DNA from: Thalassovita aquimarina
GTDB lineage: Bacteria; Pseudomonadota; Alphaproteobacteria; Rhodobacterales; Rhodobacteraceae
Direction: 5' to 3'
NCBI RefSeq assembly: GCF_018219815.1
Contig: NZ_JADMKU010000012.1
Span: 58,572-122,571 of the forward strand
DNA length: 64,000 nucleotides
The number at the start of each line of letters is the position of its first letter. Within the stretch, counting starts at the first letter, position 1. Below the pieces are notes generated by a model that had not been told where the DNA came from, did not search any database, and was given only the letters and a program-made list of their open reading frames with translations. The position numbers and the translations under genes were made by a program. Below are positions 45,402 to 63,923 of this stretch, piece by piece.

Positions 45402-45601
45402 GTTCGGCTCCCGGGGTCCGGCGCCTTTTCTCTTGAATTCCTGAGGGTTCGGGGGTAGGTGACAGGCCTCATCCGGAAATGGCGTGCGGCGATTCGAGTT
45501 GCACGCCGCTTTTTTGTTTCCGGGAGAAGCGGGCAAATGCCTGCAATTTATTGGAATTTTCGGCCCCTTTGCGGGCTCGCGGATGCAAGGACAGGATCAA
45601 G

Positions 45602-46135
45602 ATGGCGAAGCGTTGGTATTCGGTGAGCGTTCTCTCGAACTTCGAGAAGAAGATTGCCGAGCAGATTCGTCAGTCCGCCGAGGAAAACGGCCTTGAGGAC
45701 GAAATCGAAGAGGTTCTTGTTCCCACCGAGGAAGTGATCGAGGTCCGTCGCGGCAAGAAGATCACCACCGAACGCCGTTTCATGCCCGGCTATGTGCTGG
45801 TGCGCATGGAAATGAGCGACCGTGGCTATCACCTGATCAACTCGATCAACCGCGTCACCGGTTTCCTGGGCCCGCAAGGCCGCCCGATGCCGATGCGCGA
45901 CGCCGAAGTGAACCAGATCCTGAACCGCGTGCAGGAAGGCGAAGAAGCGCCGCGCACGCTGATCCGCTTCGAAGTGGGCGAGAAGGTGAAGGTCAACGAC
46001 GGTCCGTTCGAAGATTTCGACGGCATGATCGAGGAAGTGGACGAGGATGCGCAGAAGCTGAAGGTTTCCGTGTCGATCTTTGGCCGCGAAACCCCGGTCG
46101 AACTGGATTTCACTCAGGTCACCAAACAGGTCTGA
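45602..46135 (+). CDS. nusG: Transcription termination/antitermination protein NusG
   Basis: A 177-residue two-domain elongation factor. The NGN domain contains [20 protein letters not shown] and [10 protein letters not shown]; the C-terminal KOW domain has [21 protein letters not shown]. It binds RNA polymerase and couples it to Rho or ribosomes. The ATG at 45602 fits the family start. The 200-base leader before it holds no gene. Confidence 0.96.
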   Translation: MAKRWYSVSVLSNFEKKIAEQIRQSAEENGLEDEIEEVLVPTEEVIEVRRGKKITTERRFMPGYVLVRMEMSDRGYHLINSINRVTGFLGPQGRPMPMRDAEVNQILNRVQEGEEAPRTLIRFEVGEKVKVNDGPFEDFDGMIEEVDEDAQKLKVSVSIFGRETPVELDFTQVTKQV

Positions 46136-46142
46136 GTGTTTG

Positions 46143-46161
46143 GCCGCCCGATGAGGGCGGC
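46143..46161 (+). terminator. Hairpin after nusG (attenuator-like)
   Basis: GCCGCCC (46143-46149) and GGGCGGC (46155-46161) form a perfect 7-bp stem with a 5-base loop, without a strong T-run. It may only partly terminate, since no separate rplK promoter is obvious in the 127-base gap. Confidence 0.5.
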
Positions 46162-46262
46162 TTCGAGCGTGGGAGGCGAGGGCATCGCGATGTCCGGACC
46201 AGACCACACAACGTAAGGCCCCGAGAACGCGTTCGAGGGGTGTTGGAAAAAGGAGAGGCCTC

Positions 46263-46688
46263 ATGGCCAAGAAGCTCGTCGGCACGCTGAAACTGCAGGT
46301 GCCCGCCGGTCAGGCAAACCCGTCCCCGCCGGTTGGTCCGGCACTGGGTCAGCGCGGCATCAACATCATGGAATTCTGCAAGGCGTTCAACGCCAAGACG
46401 CAGGACCTGGATCCGGGCGCACCCTGCCCGACCGTCATCAACTACTATCAGGACAAGTCCTTCACCATGGACATCAAGACGCCGCCCGCGTCCTATTTCC
46501 TGAAGAAGGCCGCCAAGCTGAAATCCGGCGCCAGCACTCCCGGTCGTGATACCGTGGGTTCGGTGACCGCAGCGCAGGTGAAAGAAATCGCCGAAGCCAA
46601 GATGAAAGATCTGAACGCCAACGATATCGAAGCGGCGATGCAGATCATCCTGGGCTCGGCCCGGTCCATGGGCATCGAGGTGAAGTAA
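46263..46688 (+). CDS. rplK: 50S ribosomal protein L11
   Basis: A 141-residue protein of the L11 family: [35 protein letters not shown]-domain and an RNA-binding C-domain ending [11 protein letters not shown]. It shapes the GTPase-associated centre with L10 and L12. One base separates it from rplA. Confidence 0.97.
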   Translation: MAKKLVGTLKLQVPAGQANPSPPVGPALGQRGINIMEFCKAFNAKTQDLDPGAPCPTVINYYQDKSFTMDIKTPPASYFLKKAAKLKSGASTPGRDTVGSVTAAQVKEIAEAKMKDLNANDIEAAMQIILGSARSMGIEVK

Positions 46689-46689
46689 G

Positions 46690-47388
46690 ATGGCAAAGCT
46701 TGGAAAACGCACCGCAGCAGCCCGTGAAGCATTCGCTGGCAAAAGCGACCTGTCGGTTGAAGAAGCCGTCGCCCTGGTCAAGGCAAACGCCACCGCCAAG
46801 TTCGACGAAACCATCGAAATCGCGATGAACCTGGGCGTTGACACCCGTCACGCTGACCAGATGGTTCGCGGCGTTGTCAGCCTGCCCAACGGCACCGGCA
46901 AAACCGTGCGCGTCGCCGTGTTCGCGCGTGGCCCCAAGGCAGAAGAAGCCCAGGCCGCAGGCGCGGATATCGTTGGCGCCGAGGACCTGATGGAAACCAT
47001 CCAGGGCGGCACGATCGATTTCGATCGCTGCATCGCCACCCCGGACATGATGCCGATCGTCGGTCGTCTGGGTAAGGTTCTGGGTCCGCGCAACCTGATG
47101 CCGAACCCCAAGGTCGGCACCGTGACCATGGACGTGAAAGAAGCCGTCGAAGCCGCCAAGGGCGGTGAGGTCCAGTTCCGTGCCGAAAAGGCGGGCGTGG
47201 TTCACGCCGGCGTCGGCAAGGCATCGTTCGATGAGGCCAAGCTGGTCGAGAACGTCAAGGCTTTCGTGTCGGCCGTGGCCAAGGCCAAGCCGTCGGGTGC
47301 CAAGGGCGCTTACATGAAGAAGATCGCGATCAGCTCGACCATGGGTCCGGGCGTCAGCATCGACGTGTCGTCGGCCAACGCCGAGTAA
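46690..47388 (+). CDS. rplA: 50S ribosomal protein L1
   Basis: A 232-residue L1 protein of normal length. Conserved segments include [15 protein letters not shown], the [19 protein letters not shown] strand and [14 protein letters not shown]. It forms the mobile L1 stalk and in other bacteria represses its own operon. A strong terminator follows, so rplJL-rpoBC is expected to have its own promoter. Confidence 0.97.
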   Translation: MAKLGKRTAAAREAFAGKSDLSVEEAVALVKANATAKFDETIEIAMNLGVDTRHADQMVRGVVSLPNGTGKTVRVAVFARGPKAEEAQAAGADIVGAEDLMETIQGGTIDFDRCIATPDMMPIVGRLGKVLGPRNLMPNPKVGTVTMDVKEAVEAAKGGEVQFRAEKAGVVHAGVGKASFDEAKLVENVKAFVSAVAKAKPSGAKGAYMKKIAISSTMGPGVSIDVSSANAE

Positions 47389-47410
47389 TCTTCGCTTCAA
47401 AGCATCTTGA

Positions 47411-47438
47411 AAGGGGCGCCGTTTCGGCGCCCCTTTTT
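47411..47438 (+). terminator. Rho-independent terminator after rplA
   Basis: A perfect 10-bp stem, AAGGGGCGCC (47411-47420) with GGCGCCCCTT (47426-47435), and a T-run. It separates rplKA from the downstream insert and rplJL. Confidence 0.88.
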
Positions 47439-47610
47439 CGTTCCGGGATGTAATCCATCGCGCCGTGCCGCGCGGCTGGGCGGTGCGCGGCTTTAAAAAT
47501 GTTGATCCGATGCATCTTATGATGGTAGCGTTTTTCGAAATGAGCAGGGGCGGACAAGGCCGTTAGAGCCGAGGCGCCTAAAAATTTGTTAAAACAGGCA
47601 AGTTTCAGAC

Positions 47611-48537
47611 GTGAATAGTGAAACGTTGATTGAGCGTGCGCGCGGGTTGTCCGCGCAAGATCGCGTGGCGCGGGTACAGGAAATTCGCCTGATCGCGCTG
47701 GCCGCCTTGAGCGGTCATGCCGAGGATTTCGAGGCTTGGAAATATTATGCCGAGCTCAAGAATCTAAAGCCCAAACGCCCGGGAATTCCATTCCTCGAGG
47801 CCCGTATCGCGACATGCGTCGTGGGTCGGATCCGGCCCGCCACGGCGATGCGGACAATGCAGAAGTTGCGCAACCTGCGCGCCCGGGGCGGGCAGCGCCG
47901 CGAATTCGACAAGTTCGAGGCCCTGATCAAGGATCATATCGGCGAAGGCGGCGTGACCAATCACGGTTTCGGAAAGGCGAGTTTCGCCGACCGCGATCAT
48001 GGCGCTTTATGGGGACGGATCGGCAGTCACATCGAAACGCTGGGCAAAGCCGGATACCAGGTGTTTCTGAACTCGGGCACCCTCCTTGGCGTGGTGCGTG
48101 ACGGCCGGCTGATCGACCATGACGACGATATCGACCTCGCTGTGGTGTTGAAAAGCGGTTCGGCGGTTGCGGCGGCTGGGGAATGGAAGGCGCTGCGGTC
48201 CGATTTGCAGGGCATGGGCGTCTTCGATGCCGAAAACGTCACCAATCCGGCGATCTACAAGCTCAAGCCGGAAGATGGCTGCGAAATCGACCTGTTCCCG
48301 GCCTGGATCGAGGAGGGCAGGGTGTTCGTCTATCCGCATACCTTTGGCGAACTGGCCGAAGACGACGTGCTGCCGCTGGCAACCTGCGGCGTTTCCGGCC
48401 GGCCCATTCCGGCCGCCGCGGAAAAGATGCTGGCGCTGAACTACGGAGAGGACTGGCGCCAGCCCGATCCCTATTTCAAATTCCCGTGGAGATCGGCGCG
48501 GCAGCGGTTTCAAACCTTCCTGGAGGCGATTCAATGA
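47611..48537 (+). CDS. LicD/fukutin-family phosphotransferase
   Basis: A 308-residue protein. A helical N-terminal region of about 140 residues with no family I recognise precedes a nucleotidyltransferase-like LicD domain with SGTLLGVVRDG (155-165) and the acidic HDDDIDLAV metal motif (170-178). LicD and fukutin-related proteins transfer phosphocholine, ribitol-phosphate or glycerol-phosphate from CDP-activated donors to glycans. The GTG at 47611 lacks a clear Shine-Dalgarno. It overlaps the cytidylyltransferase gene by ATGA, making CDP-glycerol a plausible donor. It lies within the ribosomal-protein cluster between rplA and rplJ. Confidence 0.82.
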   Translation: MNSETLIERARGLSAQDRVARVQEIRLIALAALSGHAEDFEAWKYYAELKNLKPKRPGIPFLEARIATCVVGRIRPATAMRTMQKLRNLRARGGQRREFDKFEALIKDHIGEGGVTNHGFGKASFADRDHGALWGRIGSHIETLGKAGYQVFLNSGTLLGVVRDGRLIDHDDDIDLAVVLKSGSAVAAAGEWKALRSDLQGMGVFDAENVTNPAIYKLKPEDGCEIDLFPAWIEEGRVFVYPHTFGELAEDDVLPLATCGVSGRPIPAAAEKMLALNYGEDWRQPDPYFKFPWRSARQRFQTFLEAIQ

Positions 48538-48980
48538 GCGTGCTTGGCCAGCGCCCGGATCGCACCGTGATCACCTATGGGACGTTCGATCTGTTCCACT
48601 ACGGTCATGTCCGGCTGCTGGAGCGTCTGTCGCGGCTCGGCAGTCGCCTGATCGTGGCCTGTTCGACAGATGAGTTCAACGCGAAGAAAGGCAAGGCATC
48701 GGTGGTCCCGTTCGAAAGCCGGGCCAAAGTGCTGGAGGCCTGCCGCTACGTCGACAGGGTGATCCCGGAAACCAACTGGGCGCAGAAGCGCGACGATATC
48801 CGGCGTTATGACGTTGACCTGTTCGCGATGGGCGATGACTGGGCTGGAAAATTCGACGATCTGCGTGATTTGTGCGATATTCTCTATCTGCCGCGTACCG
48901 AGGGCGTGTCGACCACCGAGATCAAGCGGCTGATCGGGGCGTCGTGCGTGCAACGGCGCGTCGCGGCCGCTGGCCGATAG
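48534..48980 (+). CDS. Glycerol-3-phosphate cytidylyltransferase-like protein (TagD type)
   Basis: A 148-residue nucleotidyltransferase. The TYGTFDLFHYGH segment has the HxGH motif (H22, H25), DRVIPETNW lies in the middle, and the TEGVSTTEIK signature is near the C-terminus. TagD-type enzymes make CDP-glycerol from CTP and glycerol-3-phosphate; related ones use other phospho-alcohols. Its ATG overlaps the LicD stop, so the two proteins should be made together. A surface-glycan decoration role is inferred. Confidence 0.82.
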   Translation: MSVLGQRPDRTVITYGTFDLFHYGHVRLLERLSRLGSRLIVACSTDEFNAKKGKASVVPFESRAKVLEACRYVDRVIPETNWAQKRDDIRRYDVDLFAMGDDWAGKFDDLRDLCDILYLPRTEGVSTTEIKRLIGASCVQRRVAAAGR

Positions 48981-49034
48981 GGGAGGCGAGCGTTGGGTGC
49001 GTTTCAAGCTGGAGACTTTTTTGCCTTTCCCCCC

Positions 49035-49063
49035 TTGGAAACCCCATACATCTGTTCTATTCA
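49035..49063 (+). promoter_or_regulatory. Candidate promoter for rplJL-rpoBC
   Basis: TTGGAA (49035-49040) and TATTCA (49058-49063) with a 17-base spacer, in the gap following the TagD-like gene. Start would be near 49070, giving a leader of about 215 bases. Confidence 0.4.
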
Positions 49064-49124
49064 GTGCTGCGGAGTAAAGCGTGCGATTCGTCGTGCGCTT
49101 TATTTTGTTTCGTCCAAGACGGTG

Positions 49125-49287
49125 GGTGGCGTCGTTCGATGCCTTAATTTCCTGCCTGAGACGGGAATAACCAATTCAGCCTGGGATCCCTCGGGCGATT
49201 TTGGCTTAGCCCCGTAGTCGGACTTAGTCGCCGGGTTCGCCCGGCAGTGAAGAGCCGGGGGGTAACCCCCATAATTGGAGTGAAACT
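49125..49287 (+). promoter_or_regulatory. Probable L10 autoregulatory leader
   Basis: Long structured leader before rplJ containing several short inverted repeats, e.g. GCCGGG-TTC-GCCCGGC near 49230-49245 and GGGGG/CCCCC arms near 49256-49270. Many bacteria have an L10-L12 binding leader here that represses rplJL. I cannot match the consensus with certainty by eye. The 49000-49287 gap holds no gene that I can see. Confidence 0.35.
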
Positions 49288-49806
49288 GTGGATAGAGCAC
49301 AAAAAGAGAAGTTGGTCGAAGAACTCGGCCAGATCTTTGAAAGCTCTGGCGTTGTGGTCGTAGCCCACTACGCAGGTCTCACGGTTGCTGAGATGCAGGA
49401 CCTTCGTGCTCGCGCCCGCGAAGCCGGTGGGTCCGTACGCGTCGCCAAGAACAAGCTCGCCAAAATCGCTCTGGAAGGGAAGCCTTGCGCAAGCATTGCT
49501 GATTACCTTTCGGGCATGACCGTTCTGACCTATTCCGAGGACCCCGTGGCAGCAGCCAAGGTGGCCGAGGACTTCGCCAAGGAAAATTCGAAATTCGAAA
49601 TCCTCGGCGGTGCAATGGGCGAGAACGCTCTGGATCGTGCTGGCGTAACAGCCGTGTCGAAAATGCCCTCGCGTGACGAGCTTATTGCTTCGATCGTTGG
49701 CTGCATCGGCGCGCCTGCTGCGAATATTGCCGGCGCGATTGGCGCACCTGCTTCGAACATCGCGAGCATCCTTTCGACCATCGAAGAGAAGGCGGAAGCC
49801 GCGTAA
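49288..49806 (+). CDS. rplJ: 50S ribosomal protein L10
   Basis: A 172-residue L10 stalk-base protein, starting at GTG 49288 with TTGGAG upstream. Conserved pieces are the N-terminal [15 protein letters not shown] and [13 protein letters not shown], followed by the C-terminal helix that holds L12 dimers. It is cotranscribed with rplL. Confidence 0.95.
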   Translation: MDRAQKEKLVEELGQIFESSGVVVVAHYAGLTVAEMQDLRARAREAGGSVRVAKNKLAKIALEGKPCASIADYLSGMTVLTYSEDPVAAAKVAEDFAKENSKFEILGGAMGENALDRAGVTAVSKMPSRDELIASIVGCIGAPAANIAGAIGAPASNIASILSTIEEKAEAA

Positions 49807-49877
49807 GCAACCTTTTGATCTGCGTGGAGTGAAAGCTCACACGTTGGAACACATCTAAACGAACGGAAAACAGTAAA

Positions 49878-50258
49878 ATGGCTGATCTGAAAGCACTTGC
49901 TGAGCAAATCGTGGGTCTTACCCTGCTGGAAGCTCAAGAACTGAAAACCATCCTGAAAGACGAATACGGCATCGAGCCCGCCGCTGGTGGCGCTGTGATG
50001 ATGGCGGCAGCTGGTGGCGACGCCGGTGGCGCAGCCGCTGAAGAGCAGACCGAATTCGACGTCATCCTGAAGTCGGCCGGCGCATCCAAGATCAACGTGA
50101 TCAAGGAAGTCCGCGGCATCACCGGTCTGGGCCTGAAAGAAGCCAAGGAACTGGTTGAAGCAGGCGGCAAAGCCGTGAAAGAAGGCGTGTCGAAGGACGA
50201 AGCCGAAGAAATCAAAGGCAAGCTGGAAGCAGCTGGCGCCGAAGTCGAAGTCAAGTAA
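49878..50258 (+). CDS. rplL: 50S ribosomal protein L7/L12
   Basis: A 126-residue L12: N-terminal dimerisation helix, Ala/Gly-rich hinge, and the globular C-domain with [20 protein letters not shown], which recruits translation factors. Full length. It is followed by a strong hairpin before rpoB. Confidence 0.97.
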   Translation: MADLKALAEQIVGLTLLEAQELKTILKDEYGIEPAAGGAVMMAAAGGDAGGAAAEEQTEFDVILKSAGASKINVIKEVRGITGLGLKEAKELVEAGGKAVKEGVSKDEAEEIKGKLEAAGAEVEVK

Positions 50259-50294
50259 TCGACTTGGTGACTGTGTTGCCCCACTAAAAATCAT

Positions 50295-50323
50295 GGCTGG
50301 GTCCGGGAAATCCGGGCCCAGCC
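50295..50323 (+). other. Hairpin between rplL and rpoB
   Basis: GGCTGGG-T-CCGG (50295-50306) pairs with CCGG-G-CCCAGCC (50312-50323), 12 bp with one T-G pair and a 5-base loop, without a T-run. It could be an mRNA-processing site, as in the E. coli rplL-rpoB interval, or an attenuator. Confidence 0.6.
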
Positions 50324-50512
50324 GAACCTGTCTTAGCAAGGGCCCCTCGATCTGGTAGGGTAGGGGCGTTTCCTAAGGTCTGGTTCTGTGATCGGGAGGC
50401 CTCTGGTGGGACAGAGGCCATGAATGGATCGTAATCGACCTGTTTCAAATGGACGTGCTGCCGGGGCCCGACGGCAGGCACGACCGATTGGAAACGAAAG
50501 GTGACGACTGTC

Positions 50513-54649
<4,137 letters not shown>

Positions 54650-54702
54650 GGGCCGCGCGCCCTCTCGCCCATCCCCCCTTCCGCAAGATTTGAGGTATCA
54701 AA

Positions 54703-58944
<4,242 letters not shown>

Positions 58945-58964
58945 GCGGCTGAAAAAAGAAACGG

Positions 58965-58996
58965 AAAAGGCCTCCGCACTGCGGGGGCCTTTTTTA
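58965..58996 (+). terminator. Rho-independent terminator after rpoC
   Basis: AAAAGGCC-T-CCGC pairs with GCGG-G-GGCCTTTT around an ACT loop, followed by a T-run. Confidence 0.88.
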
Positions 58997-59072
58997 TTGC
59001 CGACGAAAGATGATTTTGCGCGTATCCTGAACATATGCCGTCAGTCCAAGGCCCTGAGAATGGAGCGGACCG

Positions 59073-59492
59073 ATGAAATCAGTCGCAACCTGCCTTGCCG
59101 CTTGCCTGTTCCTTGTGGTCGCCGTGGCGGCCGCGGCGCAGGACTGTATGCCTGAACTGACGGGCTCGAATGGCGATAGCGACGACGGCAAGACCATGGG
59201 CATGCCCATGCAGGACGGTCATGGGGGGATGGCGGACATGCATTCCGGTGTCCCCAGCGATCATTGCGAAGCGATCCGCGAAGCCGGCCGCCTGTTTCAG
59301 GAAAGGTGTTCCTTCTGTCATGATAGCGCGGCCGAGTTGGCGCGATCAAAGCTGGTCCTGAAAGAAGACGGGTTATACGGGCGCTATTCGGAGCGGGCGG
59401 TTGTTTCGTTCCTGATGACCCATGCGCGCCTGTCCCCGTCGCAGGTGCCGATGATGATCGAGTTGCTGGAACAGCAATTGACCCAACGGTAA
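59073..59492 (+). CDS. Exported small protein with CxxCH motif and Met/His-rich segment
   Basis: A 139-residue protein. A clear signal peptide (residues 1-22, cleavage near AAA-QD) indicates export. The region 42-57 (MGMPMQDGHGGMADMH) is rich in Met and His, like copper-binding sequences, and CSFCH (C79, C82, H83) is a c-type haem attachment motif. The following helix has several Met that could be axial ligands. I predict a small periplasmic cytochrome c or copper-handling protein; the exact family is not recognised. It starts 129 bases after rpoC, past the rpoC terminator. Confidence 0.75.
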   Translation: MKSVATCLAACLFLVVAVAAAAQDCMPELTGSNGDSDDGKTMGMPMQDGHGGMADMHSGVPSDHCEAIREAGRLFQERCSFCHDSAAELARSKLVLKEDGLYGRYSERAVVSFLMTHARLSPSQVPMMIELLEQQLTQR

Positions 59493-59581
59493 GGTGGGCC
59501 TTTTATCTGGACCCGGGATGGGAAATGCGCAGAAATTGCGCCAAACGATTTCCCGACACCCTATTTCCCATGTGACCGAAG

Positions 59582-60469
59582 ATGCCCCTGTCCGACAATA
59601 TGCGCGGTGCGCTTCTGATGATGGCCTCGATGGCGGCCTTCACGGTGAACGACACCTTCATGAAAGCCCTGGCGGGGGCGGTTCCATTGTTCCAGTTGCT
59701 GTTTGTTCGCGGTGTGCTGACATCGGTTCTGACCGGTGTCTGGGCCTATCGCAGCAGGGCGCTGCATCTGCGCATGCCGCGGCGCGACAAGGGATTGATT
59801 GTCTTGCGGGCCATCGCCGAAATCGGGGCGGCCTATTTTTTCCTCACCGCGCTGTTCCACATGCCGATCGCCAACGTGACCGCGATCCTGCAGTCGCTGC
59901 CGCTGACCGTGTCGCTGTGCGCGGCGCTGTTTTTCGGCGAAGCCCTGGGGTGGCGTCGGCTGAGCGCGATCCTGATCGGGCTGGCGGGCGTGATGCTGAT
60001 CGTGCGGCCGGGGGCCGAGGATTTCAATTTCTATTCGATCTATGGCCTGATCGCGGTTGCCTTTGTCACGCTGCGCGATCTGGTGACGCGCAAGCTGTCG
60101 GATCAGACCCATTCGATCTTCGTGTCCTGGACCACCTCGGTTTCGGTCATGGTGGTGTTCGGCCTTGCGAGCCTGGGGCAGGACTGGGTGCCGATGGGGC
60201 CGCGTGCATGGGGGTTCATGGTCGCGGCCTCGGTATCGATCATCGGGGGGTACCTGTTTTCGGTACAGGTCATGCGGGTGGGCGAAATCAGTTTCATCGC
60301 ACCGTTCCGCTACACCGGGCTGATCTGGGCGCTAGTGCTTGGATGGTTCGTGTTCGATGACTGGCCGGCGCCGCTGACCCTGCTGGGCGCTGCGATTGTC
60401 GTCGGTAGTGGCATTTTCATGCTGTATCGCGAAGGTCAGATCGCCCGTAGAGCCAAACGCAACCGATGA
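59582..60469 (+). CDS. EamA/DMT-family transporter
   Basis: A 295-residue inner-membrane protein with about ten hydrophobic helices in two repeated EamA halves. The family opening is seen (DNMRGALLMMASMAAFTVNDTFMK), with the first-half end FFGEALGWRRLSAI and the second-half equivalent FVFDDWPAPLTLLGA. It is predicted to export a small metabolite such as an amino acid or nucleoside; substrate unknown. Confidence 0.87.
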   Translation: MPLSDNMRGALLMMASMAAFTVNDTFMKALAGAVPLFQLLFVRGVLTSVLTGVWAYRSRALHLRMPRRDKGLIVLRAIAEIGAAYFFLTALFHMPIANVTAILQSLPLTVSLCAALFFGEALGWRRLSAILIGLAGVMLIVRPGAEDFNFYSIYGLIAVAFVTLRDLVTRKLSDQTHSIFVSWTTSVSVMVVFGLASLGQDWVPMGPRAWGFMVAASVSIIGGYLFSVQVMRVGEISFIAPFRYTGLIWALVLGWFVFDDWPAPLTLLGAAIVVGSGIFMLYREGQIARRAKRNR

Positions 60470-60875
60470 GAAGGGCCTGGCGATCGAGGTGCAACCCTTC
60501 TTCCAGTGCCGCTGGTCCTGTCTTTCCGCTTCCGGCGCAGCCCAAGGAGTTGGGGTTGATTTCGCACATGCCGCATGACCGACAGACCGCCGAATGGCGC
60601 GGGCCGGACCGCCCTTGTTGACAAGCCCGGCGACTCCCCCTATACGCCCACCATCCGGCAAAGAGGGACGCCCCTGACGCCGATATCAAAATTGCAGTGG
60701 CCAAGATCCAAGCTACTTTGAAGCTTCGGTCCTCTGGGAACTCACCGCGTCGTTCGCCTCGGAATGGGAACGATTGCGGTTTTTGCGTTATGCGGACGCG
60801 CGTGATGCATGGAATTGAAACCGTCAGTGGCTCCGGTCATTGGCAGATGTGTTAGGAAACGGGGAAAGCGACCCA
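60470..60875 (+). other. Leader and promoter region of the str operon
   Basis: This 406-base interval holds no convincing gene. It contains the strong promoter at 60618 and a leader of about 225 bases to rpsL. Translational control by S7 or another r-protein may act here, but I see no clear conserved structure. Confidence 0.45.
60618..60646 (+). promoter_or_regulatory. Sigma-70 promoter for rpsL-rpsG-fusA-tuf
   Basis: TTGACA (60618-60623), a perfect -35, and TATACG (60641-60646) are separated by exactly 17 bases. Confidence 0.75.
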
Positions 60876-61247
60876 ATGCCAACGATTCAGCAGCTGATCC
60901 GCAAACCGCGGCAGCCCAAAGTAAAACGTTCGAAATCCATGCACCTTGAGCAGTGCCCGCAGAAGCGTGGCGTTTGCACCCGTGTGTACACCACGACGCC
61001 GAAGAAGCCGAACTCGGCTATGCGTAAGGTTGCCAAGGTCCGCCTGACCAACGGCTTCGAAGTGATCTCGTACATCCCCGGTGAAAGCCACAACCTTCAG
61101 GAACACTCGGTTGTCCTGATCCGTGGCGGCCGTGTGAAAGACCTTCCGGGTGTCCGTTACCACATCCTGCGTGGTGTTCTGGATACCCAGGGCGTCAAAG
61201 ACCGTAAGCAACGTCGTTCGAAATACGGCGCCAAGCGTCCGAAGTAA
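60876..61247 (+). CDS. rpsL: 30S ribosomal protein S12
   Basis: A 123-residue S12 of normal length beginning [12 protein letters not shown]. The streptomycin-related residues are wild type (KKPNSA and the [11 protein letters not shown] loop), predicting sensitivity. The upstream in-frame ATG at 60840 was rejected because the S12 N-terminus starts here. First gene of the str operon. Confidence 0.97.
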   Translation: MPTIQQLIRKPRQPKVKRSKSMHLEQCPQKRGVCTRVYTTTPKKPNSAMRKVAKVRLTNGFEVISYIPGESHNLQEHSVVLIRGGRVKDLPGVRYHILRGVLDTQGVKDRKQRRSKYGAKRPK

Positions 61248-61730
<483 letters not shown>

Positions 61731-61751
61731 TTCCACGAAGGTACGAAACCA

Positions 61752-63869
61752 ATGGCACGCGAATATCCGCTCGAACTGTACCGTAACTTCGGTATCATGG
61801 CGCACATCGACGCAGGGAAAACCACCTGCTCGGAACGTATCCTTTTCTACACCGGCAAATCCCACAACATCGGTGAGGTGCACGATGGTGCGGCCACCAT
61901 GGACTGGATGGAGCAGGAACAGGAACGCGGCATCACCATCACCTCGGCTGCGACCACCACTTTCTGGGAACGCACCGAAGACGGTGAAACCGCAGAAACC
62001 CCCAAGCACCGGATGAACATCATCGACACCCCCGGCCACGTGGACTTCACCATCGAAGTCGAACGTTCGCTGGCGGTTCTCGACGGTGCGGTTGCCGTTC
62101 TCGACGCCAACGCCGGTGTCGAGCCGCAGACCGAAACCGTTTGGCGTCAGGCTGACCGCTACAAGGTTCCGCGGATCGTCTTCGTCAACAAGATGGACAA
62201 GATCGGCGCGGACTTCTTCAACTGCGTTCGCATGATCGAAGACCGCACCGGCGCGCGCGCCGTTCCCGTCGGTATTCCGATCGGCGCCGAAAACGAACTG
62301 GAAGGCCTGATCGACCTGGTCACCATGGAAGAATGGCTGTGGCAGGGCGAAGACCTTGGCGCATCGTGGATCAAGGCTCCGATCCGCGACAGCCTGAAGG
62401 ACATGGCCGACGAATGGCGCGGCAAGATGGTCGAAGCCGCCGTCGAAGAAGACGACGACGCGATGGAAGCCTATCTCGAAGGTGAAGAACCCGATGTCGC
62501 CACGCTGCGCAGCCTGCTGCGCAAGGGCACCCTGGCACTGAACTTCGTGCCGGTTCTGGGCGGTTCCGCGTTCAAGAACAAAGGTGTCCAGCCGCTGCTG
62601 AACGCCGTGATCGACTATCTGCCCAGCCCGCTGGACGTTGTCGATTACATGGGCTTTTCCCCCGATGACGAAACCGAAGAGCGTAACATCGCCCGCCGCG
62701 CGGACGACGACATGCCCTTCGCAGGCCTGGCGTTCAAGATCATGAACGACCCCTTCGTCGGCTCGCTGACCTTCACCCGGATCTATTCGGGCGTTCTGAA
62801 CAAGGGCGACAGCATCCTGAACTCGACCAAAGGCAAGAAAGAACGCGTTGGTCGTATGATGATGATGCACTCGAACAACCGCGAGGAAATCGAGGAAGCC
62901 TTCGCAGGCGACATCATCGCGCTGGCGGGTCTGAAGGACACCACCACCGGTGACACCCTGTGCGACGCCAAGGCGCCGGTGGTTCTGGAAACCATGACCT
63001 TCCCCGATCCGGTGATCGAGATCGCGGTCGAGCCCAAGACCAAGGGTGACCAGGAAAAGATGTCCCAGGGTCTGGCCCGTCTGGCCGCCGAAGACCCGTC
63101 CTTCCGCGTGGAAACCGACCTGGAATCGGGTCAGACCATCATGAAGGGTATGGGCGAACTTCACCTGGACATCCTGGTCGATCGTCTGAAGCGTGAATTC
63201 AAGGTTGAAGCGAACATCGGTGCGCCGCAGGTGGCATACCGTGAAACCATCAGCCACGAAGCCGAAGTCGATTACACCCACAAGAAACAGTCGGGTGGTT
63301 CGGGGCAGTTCGCGCGCGTCAAGATGGTCATCACCCCGACCGAGGCGGGCGAAGGCTATTCCTTCGAATCCAAGATCGTTGGTGGTTCCGTTCCGAAGGA
63401 ATACATCCCCGGTGTTGAAAAAGGCATCCAGTCCGTCATGGACAGCGGCCCGCTGGCCGGCTTCCCCGTGATCGACTTCAAGGTTGCCCTGATCGACGGT
63501 GCCTACCACGACGTCGACTCGTCGGTCCTGGCCTTTGAAATCGCCGCCCGTGCGGGGATGCGCGAAGGCCTGAAGAAGGCCGGCGCGAAACTGCTGGAAC
63601 CGATCATGAAGGTCGAAGTGATCACCCCGGAAGAATACACCGGCGGTATCATCGGCGACCTGACCTCGCGTCGGGGCCAGGTGTCGGGCCAGGAAAACCG
63701 CGGCAACGCCATCGCCATCGATGCGAACGTGCCGCTGGCCAACATGTTCGGCTACATCAACACCCTGCGTTCGATGTCGTCGGGCCGTGCCCAGTTCACC
63801 ATGCAGTTCTCGCATTACGATCCGGTGCCGCAGAACATCAGCGACGAAATTCAGGCGAAGTACGCCTAA
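61752..63869 (+). CDS. fusA: Elongation factor G
   Basis: A 705-residue translocation GTPase. The P-loop AHIDAGKTT, the switch motifs DTPGHVD and NKMDK, and domain IV/V segments ([23 protein letters not shown]) are all visible. Full length, 21 bases after rpsG, with tuf next. Confidence 0.98.
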   Translation: MAREYPLELYRNFGIMAHIDAGKTTCSERILFYTGKSHNIGEVHDGAATMDWMEQEQERGITITSAATTTFWERTEDGETAETPKHRMNIIDTPGHVDFTIEVERSLAVLDGAVAVLDANAGVEPQTETVWRQADRYKVPRIVFVNKMDKIGADFFNCVRMIEDRTGARAVPVGIPIGAENELEGLIDLVTMEEWLWQGEDLGASWIKAPIRDSLKDMADEWRGKMVEAAVEEDDDAMEAYLEGEEPDVATLRSLLRKGTLALNFVPVLGGSAFKNKGVQPLLNAVIDYLPSPLDVVDYMGFSPDDETEERNIARRADDDMPFAGLAFKIMNDPFVGSLTFTRIYSGVLNKGDSILNSTKGKKERVGRMMMMHSNNREEIEEAFAGDIIALAGLKDTTTGDTLCDAKAPVVLETMTFPDPVIEIAVEPKTKGDQEKMSQGLARLAAEDPSFRVETDLESGQTIMKGMGELHLDILVDRLKREFKVEANIGAPQVAYRETISHEAEVDYTHKKQSGGSGQFARVKMVITPTEAGEGYSFESKIVGGSVPKEYIPGVEKGIQSVMDSGPLAGFPVIDFKVALIDGAYHDVDSSVLAFEIAARAGMREGLKKAGAKLLEPIMKVEVITPEEYTGGIIGDLTSRRGQVSGQENRGNAIAIDANVPLANMFGYINTLRSMSSGRAQFTMQFSHYDPVPQNISDEIQAKYA

Positions 63870-63877
63870 GCGAATTC

Positions 63878-63901
63878 GGGGGTCCGGACGACCGGGCCCC
63901 C
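63878..63901 (+). other. Hairpin between fusA and tuf
   Basis: GGGGG-T-CCGG (63878-63887) pairs with CCGG-G-CCCCC (63892-63901), no T-run. The inner stem matches that of the rplL-rpoB hairpin. Confidence 0.5.
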
Positions 63902-63923
63902 CTCAAAGACAAAGGAGGCCATC

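Noticed and set aside
47502..47523. Promoter before the LicD gene (TTGATC and TATGAT)
   Set aside because: The spacing between the hexamers is only about 10 bases, too short for a sigma-70 promoter.
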